The notes under the pieces are model-generated. The model ran no database searches and had not been told where the DNA came from. It saw nothing but the letters and a program-made list of their open reading frames with translations. From Acinetobacter populi (GTDB lineage: Bacteria; Pseudomonadota; Gammaproteobacteria; Pseudomonadales; Moraxellaceae), in the NCBI RefSeq assembly GCF_002174125.1, contig NZ_NEXX01000002.1, forward strand, positions 186,001-250,000: 64,000 nucleotides of DNA. Direction: 5' to 3'. Below, piece by piece: positions 18,114 to 26,466 of this stretch. The first letter of the stretch is position 1. The number at the start of each line of letters is the position of its first letter. A program made the position numbers and the translations under genes.

Positions 18114-18914
18114 TTATTTCTCAGGTAAATATTGCGCTAATTCGGCCACACTTTCCAATACCAGATCAGGCTGAATTTTGGATTCGGCATGATAACTTGC
18201 ACGATATTTCCCTGTTTTTACCAAAGCGGCAAAAATCTCCAGTCGCTGTGCACCACCCACATCACTATCGATATCATCACCAATCAAAATTGCCTGATGT
18301 GCGGAACACTCTGCCGAGGCCAATACTTGCTGGAAAAAAGCGATTGTTGGCTTACCCATAATCAAAGCAGTTTGATTTGATACATATTCAAGACCGGCCA
18401 CAAATAGTCCAATATCGACTTTCAAACCTTCTCGTGTTTGCCAGAATTTATTTTTATGCAACGCAATTAACTTTGCCCCTTGATTTAAACAATTAAAAAT
18501 CCGGTTAAGTAAATCAATATTCCAGCCATTACCAATATCACCAATCACAACAAAATCAGGGTGTTGTTGATCTTGTTCAAACTCGGAAAAATCTGCCTGA
18601 ATATTTTCGGAAACCACGGTCCAGATTTTAATTTTTCGTCCTAGATTGGTTTGTTCATCACGCAAATATGTACGGCTGGCTTCAGATGCACTCAAAATCT
18701 CGTTTTGCTCAACCTGAATCCCCACGTTTTCAAGCTGTTCAACCAACATAGCCTGACTCTTGGTCGTGGTATTGGTCATAAAACGAATGGCATAATTTTG
18801 ATCACGTAAGGTCTGTATCAATGCCCTTGCACCGGCAATTTCCTGACCATCTACATGTAAGGTGCCATCGATATCAAAGATAAAAAGTTTTAATTGGACA
18901 GGTAAATGCATCAT
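18114..18914 (-). CDS. HAD-superfamily phosphatase (LHPP/NagD-like)
   Basis: A 266-residue HAD hydrolase. Motif I is FIFDIDGTLHVDG with the nucleophile Asp, motif II is MTNTTTKS, and motif III/IV is AILIGDDIDSDVGGA with an upstream conserved GKP. The cap is type C2, as in NagD, PNPase-like and human LHPP proteins. The substrate is not predictable. GGGGTAAG precedes the ATG at 18914, which is a better start than the frame opening at 18938. It converges on thiM with a 26-nt gap. Confidence 0.88.
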   Translation of the reverse strand: MMHLPVQLKLFIFDIDGTLHVDGQEIAGARALIQTLRDQNYAIRFMTNTTTKSQAMLVEQLENVGIQVEQNEILSASEASRTYLRDEQTNLGRKIKIWTVVSENIQADFSEFEQDQQHPDFVVIGDIGNGWNIDLLNRIFNCLNQGAKLIALHKNKFWQTREGLKVDIGLFVAGLEYVSNQTALIMGKPTIAFFQQVLASAECSAHQAILIGDDIDSDVGGAQRLEIFAALVKTGKYRASYHAESKIQPDLVLESVAELAQYLPEK

Positions 18915-19107
18915 TGTCTTACCCCGATTGATCAACAAACCCTATCTTAGTAATTTTAATGATTTTTTTACAAGTATTTATTTATAACGAAATGTGTGAT
19001 TATTTTTACAAATCTATTATTAATGATACTTTTTATGCATTACAAAAGTTAGAATTCCAAAAAAAATTATCTATGAAAAAATAATGTAATAGCTAAAGGA
19101 GCAGAAC

Positions 19108-20103
19108 ATGCATATACGACAATTATCAAACAACTTACAAGTGAGTTCTATGGGTTTTGGCGCAATGGGGCTTAGTGAGTTTTATGGAGAAGTAGATGAT
19201 AATAAATCTTTGGAAGTATTAAATAAATTACTTGATCTAGATATTACATTCATTGATACAGCTAATATATATGGAGATGGACATAATGAGCGCCTTATAG
19301 GATATTTTTTAGCAAATTTAAATAAATCTGATCGTCAAAAATTTACCATAGCGACTAAATGTGGAATTGATCGTATTCAAAAAGGAAACTACTCTCGTTC
19401 AATAAATAATCATCCAGAATATATAACCCAATGCTGTAATGAATCTTTACAAAGATTAGGAGTTGAACGTATAGATTTATTTTATTTACATAGAGTTGAT
19501 AATAATATAATTGAAGAAAGCATGGATTGTTTAGCAAACCTTGTTAAACAGGGAAAAATTCATTATGTAGGACTATGTGAAGTATCTGCTCCTACATTGC
19601 GTAAAGCACATTCTATTTTTCCAGTAACAGCATTACAAACTGAGTATTCATTATGGACTAGAGATGTTGAGGATGAAATCCTACCCACAGTTGAGGAACT
19701 TGACATAAGTTTTATCCCTTATTCACCTTTAGGTCGTGGTTTTTTAACAGGAAAGTATATTAATAATAGTGATTTTAGTCCTTCTGATTTTAGAAAAAAT
19801 AATGAAAGATTTTTACAAGAAAATTTGGAACATAATCGCGAAATATTAAATATTTTAACGCCTATAGCAACAAAGTACGAGGCTACAATTGGGCAAATTT
19901 CACTTGCCTGGCTTTTGGCGAAATATCATAAAATCATTCCTATACCGGGAACTAAAAACATAGAATATCTTATAGAAAATAGTAAAGCAGCAGACTTACG
20001 ACTTGATAAACATGATTTAAATATTTTAAATGATAGCAAATTTAATTTTAATGTTAGAGGTCATCGTTATAACTCTGAAGGAATGAAAGGAATTAATGTT
20101 TAA
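19108..20103 (+). CDS. aldo/keto reductase
   Basis: A 331-residue NADPH-dependent oxidoreductase with the full catalytic tetrad: Asp50, Tyr55 (DTANIYG), Lys84 (ATKCG) and His128 (YLHR). The nucleotide-binding C-terminal part has IPYSPLGRGFLTGKY and IPIPGTKN. This is the AKR13/YakC-like branch. AAAGGAG lies 8 nt upstream of the ATG. The gene is markedly more AT-rich than the core genes around it and opens an accessory block with LysR, MFS and carboxymuconolactone-decarboxylase-like genes. An IS1595-family element lies 30 nt beyond its stop codon and may separate it from the rest of the block. Confidence 0.9.
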   Translation: MHIRQLSNNLQVSSMGFGAMGLSEFYGEVDDNKSLEVLNKLLDLDITFIDTANIYGDGHNERLIGYFLANLNKSDRQKFTIATKCGIDRIQKGNYSRSINNHPEYITQCCNESLQRLGVERIDLFYLHRVDNNIIEESMDCLANLVKQGKIHYVGLCEVSAPTLRKAHSIFPVTALQTEYSLWTRDVEDEILPTVEELDISFIPYSPLGRGFLTGKYINNSDFSPSDFRKNNERFLQENLEHNREILNILTPIATKYEATIGQISLAWLLAKYHKIIPIPGTKNIEYLIENSKAADLRLDKHDLNILNDSKFNFNVRGHRYNSEGMKGINV

Positions 20104-20133
20104 TTAGATATTACAAACCTATTATTAATTTTT

Positions 20134-20845
20134 GGGGCTGTACTAGATAAGATTTAAATTCCAGTCCAAAGACGTAAAATTTTGAGTTGCTGCTTTGGGC
20201 TCCCATAGTTAAATCTAAACTCACATTCCTTAATAAACAAGTAAAAAGAATCTTTAGGAATTCCATTGTATTTTCTAAGTGTTCTCTTCGCCTGATTCCA
20301 GAAGTTCTCAATGCCATTGATGTGATTATGCCCATTGGCAAACTGATTTGAATGGTTAATTCTGTAATGACAAAAACCTGCAACATCCAAGGCGTTATAA
20401 CTATGCCAATGGTCTGTATAAACAATACTGTCAGGCGTAATTTTCTTTGAAATTACAGGCAGTAAGGTGCTTGATTTGGTATCTGGAACAATAACGGTAT
20501 AGACCTTGCCATTTCGCTTTAGTAGTCCAAATACGATAACCTTACCTGCTGCACCTCTACCTCGCTTCCCTTTGCGTGTACCACCAAAATAGCTTTCGTC
20601 CAGTTCAATCTCACCATCAAGTATTTCAAGAGTCTCTTGCTCTAAATAATAAGAGATGATTTTACGAATTTTGGTATAAAAGAGAGCAGCAGAATTAGGA
20701 TGTATTTCCAGCAAATCTGCTGCTGCACGTGCTGTTACTTCTAGCACAAAAAATTCAAGTAATTTAAGCTGTACTTTCTTACTTAATTTACAATTAGTTA
20801 GTTTCATTTCCATAGATTAACATAATGCTAATCTAGTACAGCCCC
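20134..20845 (-). mobile_element. IS1595-family insertion sequence, complete
   Basis: A 712-bp element with terminal inverted repeats that begin GGGGCTGTACTAGAT at each end (20134 inward, and the complement ending at 20845). It is flanked by the perfect 8-bp direct repeat TAATTTTT (20126-20133 and 20846-20853), the target-site length expected for IS1595. It holds a single intact transposase gene. The intact ends, duplication and gene indicate a recent and possibly still active insertion. Confidence 0.93.
20154..20813 (-). CDS. IS1595-family transposase (ISXO2-like)
   Basis: A 219-residue transposase. An N-terminal helical DNA-binding part (about 1-60) precedes the ISXO2-like catalytic domain. 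The catalytic acids are probably the Asp in IELDESYFGG, the Asp in YTDHWHSY and the Glu in HINGIENFWNQAKR. This DDE-type arrangement, including the NxxE context, is typical of the IS1016/IS1595 group. The coding frame is intact from ATG at 20813 to the stop 20 bp inside the left inverted repeat boundary. Confidence 0.93.
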   Translation of the reverse strand: MEMKLTNCKLSKKVQLKLLEFFVLEVTARAAADLLEIHPNSAALFYTKIRKIISYYLEQETLEILDGEIELDESYFGGTRKGKRGRGAAGKVIVFGLLKRNGKVYTVIVPDTKSSTLLPVISKKITPDSIVYTDHWHSYNALDVAGFCHYRINHSNQFANGHNHINGIENFWNQAKRTLRKYNGIPKDSFYLFIKECEFRFNYGSPKQQLKILRLWTGI

Positions 20846-21091
20846 TAATTTTTTTTACATCAAAACTATAATTTGATTTAACTAATGCACCATTAAATCA
20901 AATTATTTTAAAGTAAAATTAATAAACTTTAGTTAAACAAATGACTACTTATGAATAATTTTTAAATAATATTTATACTATATACATCAGTCTTAATTAG
21001 CTATATTATATCTGAACTTTTACTTAGATAAATTTATTATCTTTCATCACATTAAAGCCAAATAAAGTATATTCCATTATTTTAAATAAAA

Positions 21092-22009
21092 CTATTTTTT
21101 ATTGATCAAAAAATCTAATGTAGAAAGAATATTTTCTCTATTTTCATCAATTTTAATTGCTGCATAAACATCAATATTTAGAATTTTAGAAGCATCATCG
21201 GTTAAACTTCGATAGCAAAGACCTTCCTGGAAGAAATTACAAAGAGATTGAGGCATCAATGCAAAACCTTTTCCTCTTGAAATTCTTCCCAACATGACTA
21301 ATGAATCATCTGGTTCCTTTATCCTCTTTAAATCAAATGTTAATTTATAAAAATATTCTTCACATTTATCATAAAAGGCTGCATTAGCATTCCTAGAAAA
21401 CCAATAAAGAGGTAAATCTGAAATATCTTCTAAACAAATCTTTTCATTTATACTTGCAGGATGATGTGCTGGTAATACAACTAACAATGGTTCTTGATAA
21501 AGCCATTTAAATAATATATCTCTCTCTTTTAAAAAATTTCTTTCCCCTATTAAAACGATATCTAGATTATTTTTTATTAAACTATCTAATAGTTGATTCG
21601 ATGTAAAATTCTGGCTTAATAAATCCTCTGAAATATCAAGTTCTTTTATTTTATCATATATTTCAGGAATATTTTCAAAATTCAAAGTCCGAGTATATCC
21701 AATACGTATTTGTTTTTTATCAATAAAAACATCTTCTACTAATAGATCAATTTTTTTAAGAATATATTTAACTTTCCGCACTAATATGTGCCCAGCATTT
21801 GTTAAATAAACCTCATGGGTATTCCGGATGAATAATTCCTGTCCTAGAAGATCTTCTAGACCTTTTATCTGCCTTGTCAAAGGTGGTTGAGTCATATTTA
21901 ATCGTTCAGCCGCTTTCCTGAAATTGAGTTCTTCCGACACGACCAAAAAACATTGTAATTGTTTGATTGTTGGCAAATTTCTGCTTATTTTCTTTTGAGG
22001 AAACAACAT
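21092..22009 (-). CDS. LysR-family transcriptional regulator
   Basis: A 305-residue regulator. The winged HTH occupies residues 13-72 (PTIKQLQCFLVVSEELNFRK, then MTQPPLTRQIKGLE). The type 2 periplasmic-binding-like effector domain follows. It is divergent from the MFS exporter and carboxymuconolactone-decarboxylase-like genes, the classical LysR arrangement, so it most likely controls them in response to a small aromatic or carbonyl compound. This is inference. The gene is very AT-rich like its neighbours, which marks the block as acquired. Confidence 0.9.
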   Translation of the reverse strand: MLFPQKKISRNLPTIKQLQCFLVVSEELNFRKAAERLNMTQPPLTRQIKGLEDLLGQELFIRNTHEVYLTNAGHILVRKVKYILKKIDLLVEDVFIDKKQIRIGYTRTLNFENIPEIYDKIKELDISEDLLSQNFTSNQLLDSLIKNNLDIVLIGERNFLKERDILFKWLYQEPLLVVLPAHHPASINEKICLEDISDLPLYWFSRNANAAFYDKCEEYFYKLTFDLKRIKEPDDSLVMLGRISRGKGFALMPQSLCNFFQEGLCYRSLTDDASKILNIDVYAAIKIDENRENILSTLDFLINKK

Positions 22010-22195
22010 TATTTTTTCTCACCAATTTTACTTAAATTTGATCTACTCTAAAACTATATATTAGAAATGATGTTCTGTAAAACTTCCTATAGCACAGTTG
22101 GTGATACTAATATTGAATTACACATTTAAAAATTCCACTTCTGAAAATTACTGTTAAATTTATTTTTAAATAATCAATAACCACCGGAGCTTTTT

Positions 22196-22285
22196 ATGTC
22201 ATCTAAGTATATTTTAATTTCCAGTGTCTATCTAAAAGTAAATATCTCTGAAATTAAATTAATTGATTTTAGCAGCGCTTTTTAA
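22196..22285 (+). CDS. candidate 29-residue leader peptide or small ORF
   Basis: An ATG with CCGGAGC 5 nt upstream, a better ribosome site than that of the MFS gene it precedes, opens a 29-codon frame: MSSKYILISSVYLKVNISEI, then KLIDFSSAF and a stop. The MFS ATG comes 16 nt after its stop. It could be a translated leader coupled to the exporter, a truncated gene start, or chance. I do not recognise it. Confidence 0.3.
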   Translation: MSSKYILISSVYLKVNISEIKLIDFSSAF

Positions 22286-22301
22286 ATAACAGGTCATCTA
22301 T

Positions 22302-23525
22302 ATGAAATCCCCCAATATATCTCAAACCGTAATGACGATTAAATCATGGCTGGCTTTAATTATTCTTGCCATATCGACATTTACTATCGTAACAACAGAA
22401 TTAGCTCCTGTAGGACTGTTAACACCTATGGCGAAGGGTCTACTTGTTTCAGAATCTGAAATTGGAATGACAGTCTCACTTTATGCCTGGGTTGGAGCAT
22501 TCAGTGCATTGTTAGCATCAATATTCTTAGGTAATGTTGCAAAGAAACGACTTTTGCTCATTCTAACCATAATTTTATTTTGCTCCAATATGATGACTGC
22601 TTTGGTTGATTCTTATACTATTTTATTAATCGCCAGAGTTATTGGTGCTTTGGCACATGGATCATTTTGGGCAATGATCGGTGCTACAGCTGTGGCAATT
22701 GTACCAACTAAATATATAGGAATAGCAACATCAATAGTCTTTGGGGGCGTATCTGCGGCGAGTGTATTTGGTGTTCCTCTTTCAAATTATATAGGAATTA
22801 CTTTAGGATGGAGGGATGCTTTTTGGTTTATGTCTGGTTTAAGCATCATTTCATTCACTGGTATTTTGATTTTAATTCCTCAAATTACGTCTAACAGTAC
22901 TATAGGATTTGATGCTTTAAAGAAAGTTCTTAAATCTGGGACATTATGGAAAATTTATGCTGCAACTCTCTTGACCATCACAGCCCATTTTGCTGCATTT
23001 ACTTACATAGAGCCTTGGCTACAAACACAGTCAAATCTTCATATAGAACTCATACCATTCATATTATTTGCTTTCGGTTTAGCTGGACTATTTGGTAATT
23101 TTATTACAGGTGTGGTTATTGATAAACATCTTAAATTAACCGTTTCACTTTCCATAATATTAATTTGCGTTGTATTTATTTTTATTGGCCTGAATCAAAA
23201 TAGTTTTACACAAATTGCTATTTTCTCTTTGGTAACCATTTGGGGATTAGCTATTTCAGGGATATTTGTAGGTTTTCAAACATGGGTTTTAAAGTTATCG
23301 GGAGACGATGTATTTCCCGCATCTTCTCTATACGTATCTTTTTTTAATATTGCAATTGGACTAGGCGCAACGTTAGGGGCATGGATCGTTTCAAATTATA
23401 CACTTTCTACTTTATATATTAGTGCAAGTATCATCATTGGGCTATCTATCTTATTGGTAAACCTTATTCCTGCCTCGGCAAATAACCCAAATATTCGTAT
23501 GGACAAAACTTATGAAACAAATTGA
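22302..23525 (+). CDS. MFS transporter, SotB/AraJ-like exporter family
   Basis: A 407-residue major facilitator protein with 12 predicted helices. The N-terminal helix carries TIVTTELAPVGLLTPMA, a signature of the SotB/YdeA/AraJ sugar and drug efflux branch, and the second-half motif GHxxFW appears as AHGSFWAMIGA. It acts in the inner membrane, presumably exporting the compound processed by the neighbouring enzymes. It overlaps the next gene by 14 nt, so the two are translationally linked. It is divergent from the LysR gene. Confidence 0.9.
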   Translation: MKSPNISQTVMTIKSWLALIILAISTFTIVTTELAPVGLLTPMAKGLLVSESEIGMTVSLYAWVGAFSALLASIFLGNVAKKRLLLILTIILFCSNMMTALVDSYTILLIARVIGALAHGSFWAMIGATAVAIVPTKYIGIATSIVFGGVSAASVFGVPLSNYIGITLGWRDAFWFMSGLSIISFTGILILIPQITSNSTIGFDALKKVLKSGTLWKIYAATLLTITAHFAAFTYIEPWLQTQSNLHIELIPFILFAFGLAGLFGNFITGVVIDKHLKLTVSLSIILICVVFIFIGLNQNSFTQIAIFSLVTIWGLAISGIFVGFQTWVLKLSGDDVFPASSLYVSFFNIAIGLGATLGAWIVSNYTLSTLYISASIIIGLSILLVNLIPASANNPNIRMDKTYETN

Positions 23526-23898
23526 TGAATTAACACAACATGGTCAAGACATTATGGATAAGTTAGAAGATGGACTTGCAGAAAGAGTTACAAAAAGCTT
23601 AGGTGAATTAGATGAGGGGCTTGCAAAACTGATTACTGATTATGCTTTTGGTGCTGTAATAGGACGTCCTGGTCTGGATCTAAAAACCAGAGAAATGTTA
23701 ACAGTTGCATCTTTAATTTCTCTTGGGAATACAAAACCCCAGCTTGAATTACATATGAGAGCTGCATTAAATGTAGGCGTTACGCCAAAGGAATTACTAG
23801 AAATTGTAATACAAATGGCAATTTATGCTGGCGTTCCAGCATGTATGAATGGCATTACAGCTTATAAAGCTGCTTTACAGCAAACAAAACTTAGCTAG
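23512..23898 (+). CDS. carboxymuconolactone decarboxylase-like protein
   Basis: A 128-residue all-helical protein of the CMD/AhpD superfamily. Landmarks are a FGAVIGRPGLDLKTREMLTV segment, HMRAALNVGVT and IYAGVPACMNGI. It lacks the CxxC pair of AhpD, so it is closer to 4-carboxymuconolactone-decarboxylase-type or uncharacterised redox-neutral members. It overlaps the end of the MFS gene by 14 nt. Its pairing with an aldo/keto reductase and an exporter suggests handling of a reactive carbonyl or lactone. This is inference. Confidence 0.85.
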   Translation: MKQIDELTQHGQDIMDKLEDGLAERVTKSLGELDEGLAKLITDYAFGAVIGRPGLDLKTREMLTVASLISLGNTKPQLELHMRAALNVGVTPKELLEIVIQMAIYAGVPACMNGITAYKAALQQTKLS

Positions 23899-24030
23899 TT
23901 TAGCTTTGCTGTATGAAGTTGATCCCCGTTTAATTCAATAGATCCCAATATAATAATATCGGGATCTTGGGCGTTATAAATTAAATAATTTAAACTGTAA
24001 TTTTTGAATCAAAACATGTAAATCGATGAA

Positions 24031-25287
24031 TTAATCATCCATATGCTTCACAATCGCATCACCGAATTCAGAACAACGCAGCAATGTTGCCCCGGGCATC
24101 AAACGTTCAAAGTCATAGGTCACGGTTTTTGCTTCAATTGCACCTGAAACACCCTTGATGATTAAATCGGCAGCTTCAATCCAGCCCATATCACGCAGCA
24201 TCATTTCCGCAGAAAGAATAATCGAACCCGGGTTGACTTTGTCCTGACCAGCATATTTCGGAGCTGTACCATGTGTAGCTTCATACACTGCAATTGCACC
24301 GCCAATATTTGCACCTGGTGCAATTCCGATACCACCAACTTCTGCGGCCAGCGCATCAGAAATATAGTCACCGTTTAGGTTTAATGTTGCAATTACAGAG
24401 TAATCTGCCGGACGCATTAAAATTTGTTGCAGGAATGCATCTGCGATGACATCTTTAATAATAATGTCTTTACCATTTTTCGGGTTTTTAATTTTTACCC
24501 ATGGACCACCATCAATCAGCTCACCACCGAAACGCTCAACAGCGAGTTCATAGCCCCACTCTTTGAACGCACCTTCGGTATATTTCATGATATTTCCTTT
24601 ATGTACCAAGGTCACAGAAGGTTTATCATTATCAATCGCAAACTGAATGGCCTTGCGTACCAGACGTTGTGTCCCCTCTTTAGAAACAGGTTTAATACCG
24701 ATTCCACAATCTTCGGGGAAACGGATTTTTGTCACACCCATTTCTTCTTTTAGAAACTTAATGACTTTTTTCGCTTCGGGAGAATCTGCTTTCCATTCAA
24801 TCCCTGCATAGATATCTTCCGAATTTTCACGGAAAATCACCATGTCTGTTAATTCCGGATGTTGTACCGGAGATGGCACACCTTCAAACCAGCGTACAGG
24901 TCGCACGCATACATATAAATCTAATTCCTGACGTAAAGCGACATTTAAAGAACGAATCCCACCGCCGACAGGGGTAGTTAATGGCCCTTTAATTGAGACA
25001 ATAAATTCACGCAATGCTTCAAAAGTTTCTTCTGGCATATAGGTGCCATAAATTTTGTCTGCTTTTTCGCCACAATACACTTCCATCCATTCGATTGAGC
25101 GTTTACCACCGTATGCTTTTTGCACAGCAGCATCAACAACTGTTTTCATTGCAGGCGTAATATCCACACCAATACCATCACCCTCAATGAAAGGAATGAT
25201 TGGATGATTTGGAACATTCAATGATAAATCTGCATTCACAGTAATTTTGCTGCCATCCTCAGGCACGACGATTTTCTGATAACTCAT
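24031..25287 (-). CDS. icd: NADP-dependent isocitrate dehydrogenase, homodimeric type
   Basis: A 418-residue TCA-cycle enzyme that converts isocitrate to 2-oxoglutarate. Substrate-binding residues are visible in [22 protein letters not shown] and the phosphorylatable-serine region, with the metal-binding segment [19 protein letters not shown]. The NADP-recognition area HGTAPKYAG is present. AAGGAGA sits 9 nt before the ATG at 25287 (MSYQK). The frame continues upstream to 25371, but that part is not conserved-looking. It is divergent from rluE, a pairing also seen in Escherichia coli. A second, unrelated monomeric isocitrate dehydrogenase lies 1.2 kb away. Confidence 0.96.
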   Translation of the reverse strand: MSYQKIVVPEDGSKITVNADLSLNVPNHPIIPFIEGDGIGVDITPAMKTVVDAAVQKAYGGKRSIEWMEVYCGEKADKIYGTYMPEETFEALREFIVSIKGPLTTPVGGGIRSLNVALRQELDLYVCVRPVRWFEGVPSPVQHPELTDMVIFRENSEDIYAGIEWKADSPEAKKVIKFLKEEMGVTKIRFPEDCGIGIKPVSKEGTQRLVRKAIQFAIDNDKPSVTLVHKGNIMKYTEGAFKEWGYELAVERFGGELIDGGPWVKIKNPKNGKDIIIKDVIADAFLQQILMRPADYSVIATLNLNGDYISDALAAEVGGIGIAPGANIGGAIAVYEATHGTAPKYAGQDKVNPGSIILSAEMMLRDMGWIEAADLIIKGVSGAIEAKTVTYDFERLMPGATLLRCSEFGDAIVKHMDD

Positions 25288-25490
25288 TATGCTAGTTCTC
25301 CTTATCCCTATTATGTAGCTCATAAATGAAAAAATAATTGTCGATAAACAATACATTCGACTTTTCATCACGCATAATAGCTTAATTGAATTAAATCATT
25401 TTTTGAGATTTATATGAGGAATAACAACATTTCTCATATAAATAAAACTCAATATTTTCTATGGTTAGCTGAAAGAAGAAGTCATGTTTT

Positions 25491-26285
25491 ATGAAAATTG
25501 TCATCCTTAATAAACCCTATGGAGTCCTCTCCCAGTTTCGTCCAGACGAAGCACACATGACCATATCTGACTTTGTGCAAGATCCAGATTTACGTTTGGC
25601 GGGTCGTCTTGATCTAGACTCTGAAGGTCTGGTGTTTTTAACCGACCATGGTGGTCTAAACCAGTTTATTACCAATCCTGCAAATAAAAAGTACAAAACC
25701 TATTTAGTTCAGGTGGATGGCGATGTTACCGAAGAAGCACTCGAGCAATTGCGCAAAGGGGTTGAATTAAAAGATGGCATAACATTGCCGGCCAAAGCAG
25801 AAAAAGTTTCAGAACCTGAATGGTTATGGGAACGTAATCCACCTGTCCGCTATCGTGCCAATATTCCAACCTCTTGGGTTGAAATTTCAATTTGTGAAGG
25901 TCGCAATCGTCAAGTTCGTCGGATGACCTCTGCTGTCGGTTTTCCAACTTTACGCCTTATCCGCACCCAAATTGGTTCCATTGATCTGGTCTCATTGGCT
26001 TTACAACCGGGTGAACATGTAGAAATTGAGCCCTTGCTCTATCCTGACTTTAAAGATATTCCTGCCGAGCAGCCCTATCGAGCGCGTTCATATGTAAAAA
26101 AACCGGGTGGTTCAGGTGGCAAACCCATGCCACAGAAAAAGAACAACGTCGAGAAAAAAGATAGCGAAAAGAAAAAGTCTGGTACAAAACGTATCTGGCA
26201 AATGGAAGAAGGTGAAAAGCCACGTCGTAAAACCAATGGCACAACTCGCCCCAATACCAAAAGCCGTGGCCGTAGAGCACGTTAA
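25491..26285 (+). CDS. rluE: 23S rRNA pseudouridine synthase, RluE-like
   Basis: A 264-residue RsuA/RluB/E/F-family enzyme. The catalytic Asp lies in LAGRLDLDSEGLVFLT, and the second core motif is EGRNRQVRRMTSAVGFPTLRL. There is no N-terminal S4 domain, as in RluE, which modifies U2457 of 23S rRNA in E. coli. The C-terminus (about 195-264) is an unusually long Lys/Arg-rich low-complexity tail, likely RNA-binding or disordered, absent from enterobacterial RluE. It is divergent from icd, a conserved neighbourhood. Confidence 0.9.
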   Translation: MKIVILNKPYGVLSQFRPDEAHMTISDFVQDPDLRLAGRLDLDSEGLVFLTDHGGLNQFITNPANKKYKTYLVQVDGDVTEEALEQLRKGVELKDGITLPAKAEKVSEPEWLWERNPPVRYRANIPTSWVEISICEGRNRQVRRMTSAVGFPTLRLIRTQIGSIDLVSLALQPGEHVEIEPLLYPDFKDIPAEQPYRARSYVKKPGGSGGKPMPQKKNNVEKKDSEKKKSGTKRIWQMEEGEKPRRKTNGTTRPNTKSRGRRAR

Positions 26286-26305
26286 TTTCTGAAGATTAAA
26301 CACAG

Positions 26306-26331
26306 GAAAGCTCATCACAGTGGGCTTTCTT
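26306..26331 (+). terminator. terminator of rluE
   Basis: GAAAGCTCA (26306-26314) pairs with TGGGCTTTC (26321-26329, one G-T pair), then TT. The T-tract is short. Confidence 0.5.
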
Positions 26332-26403
26332 CCCCATCTCTTTTATCTTTCTATGACCTAATTTATCCGTATAAATTGTAAATTGACGACAAAATCTACA
26401 AGT

Positions 26404-26428
26404 AAAAAAACCGGTGCATTTGCACCGG
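26404..26428 (-). terminator. terminator of monomeric idh
   Basis: On the minus strand, perfect 8-bp stem CCGGTGCA with TGCACCGG (26411-26428) and a 2-base loop (possibly opening to 4), followed by seven T residues. Confidence 0.85.
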
Positions 26429-26466
26429 CTCTAAGTCATATCACAAAAATATGAACTCAACTTAGA

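Noticed and set aside
23940..23967. AGATCCC/GGGATCT inverted repeat after the carboxymuconolactone-decarboxylase-like gene as terminator
   Set aside because: Loop of 14 bases and no T-tract (TGGGCG follows); not convincing enough to list.
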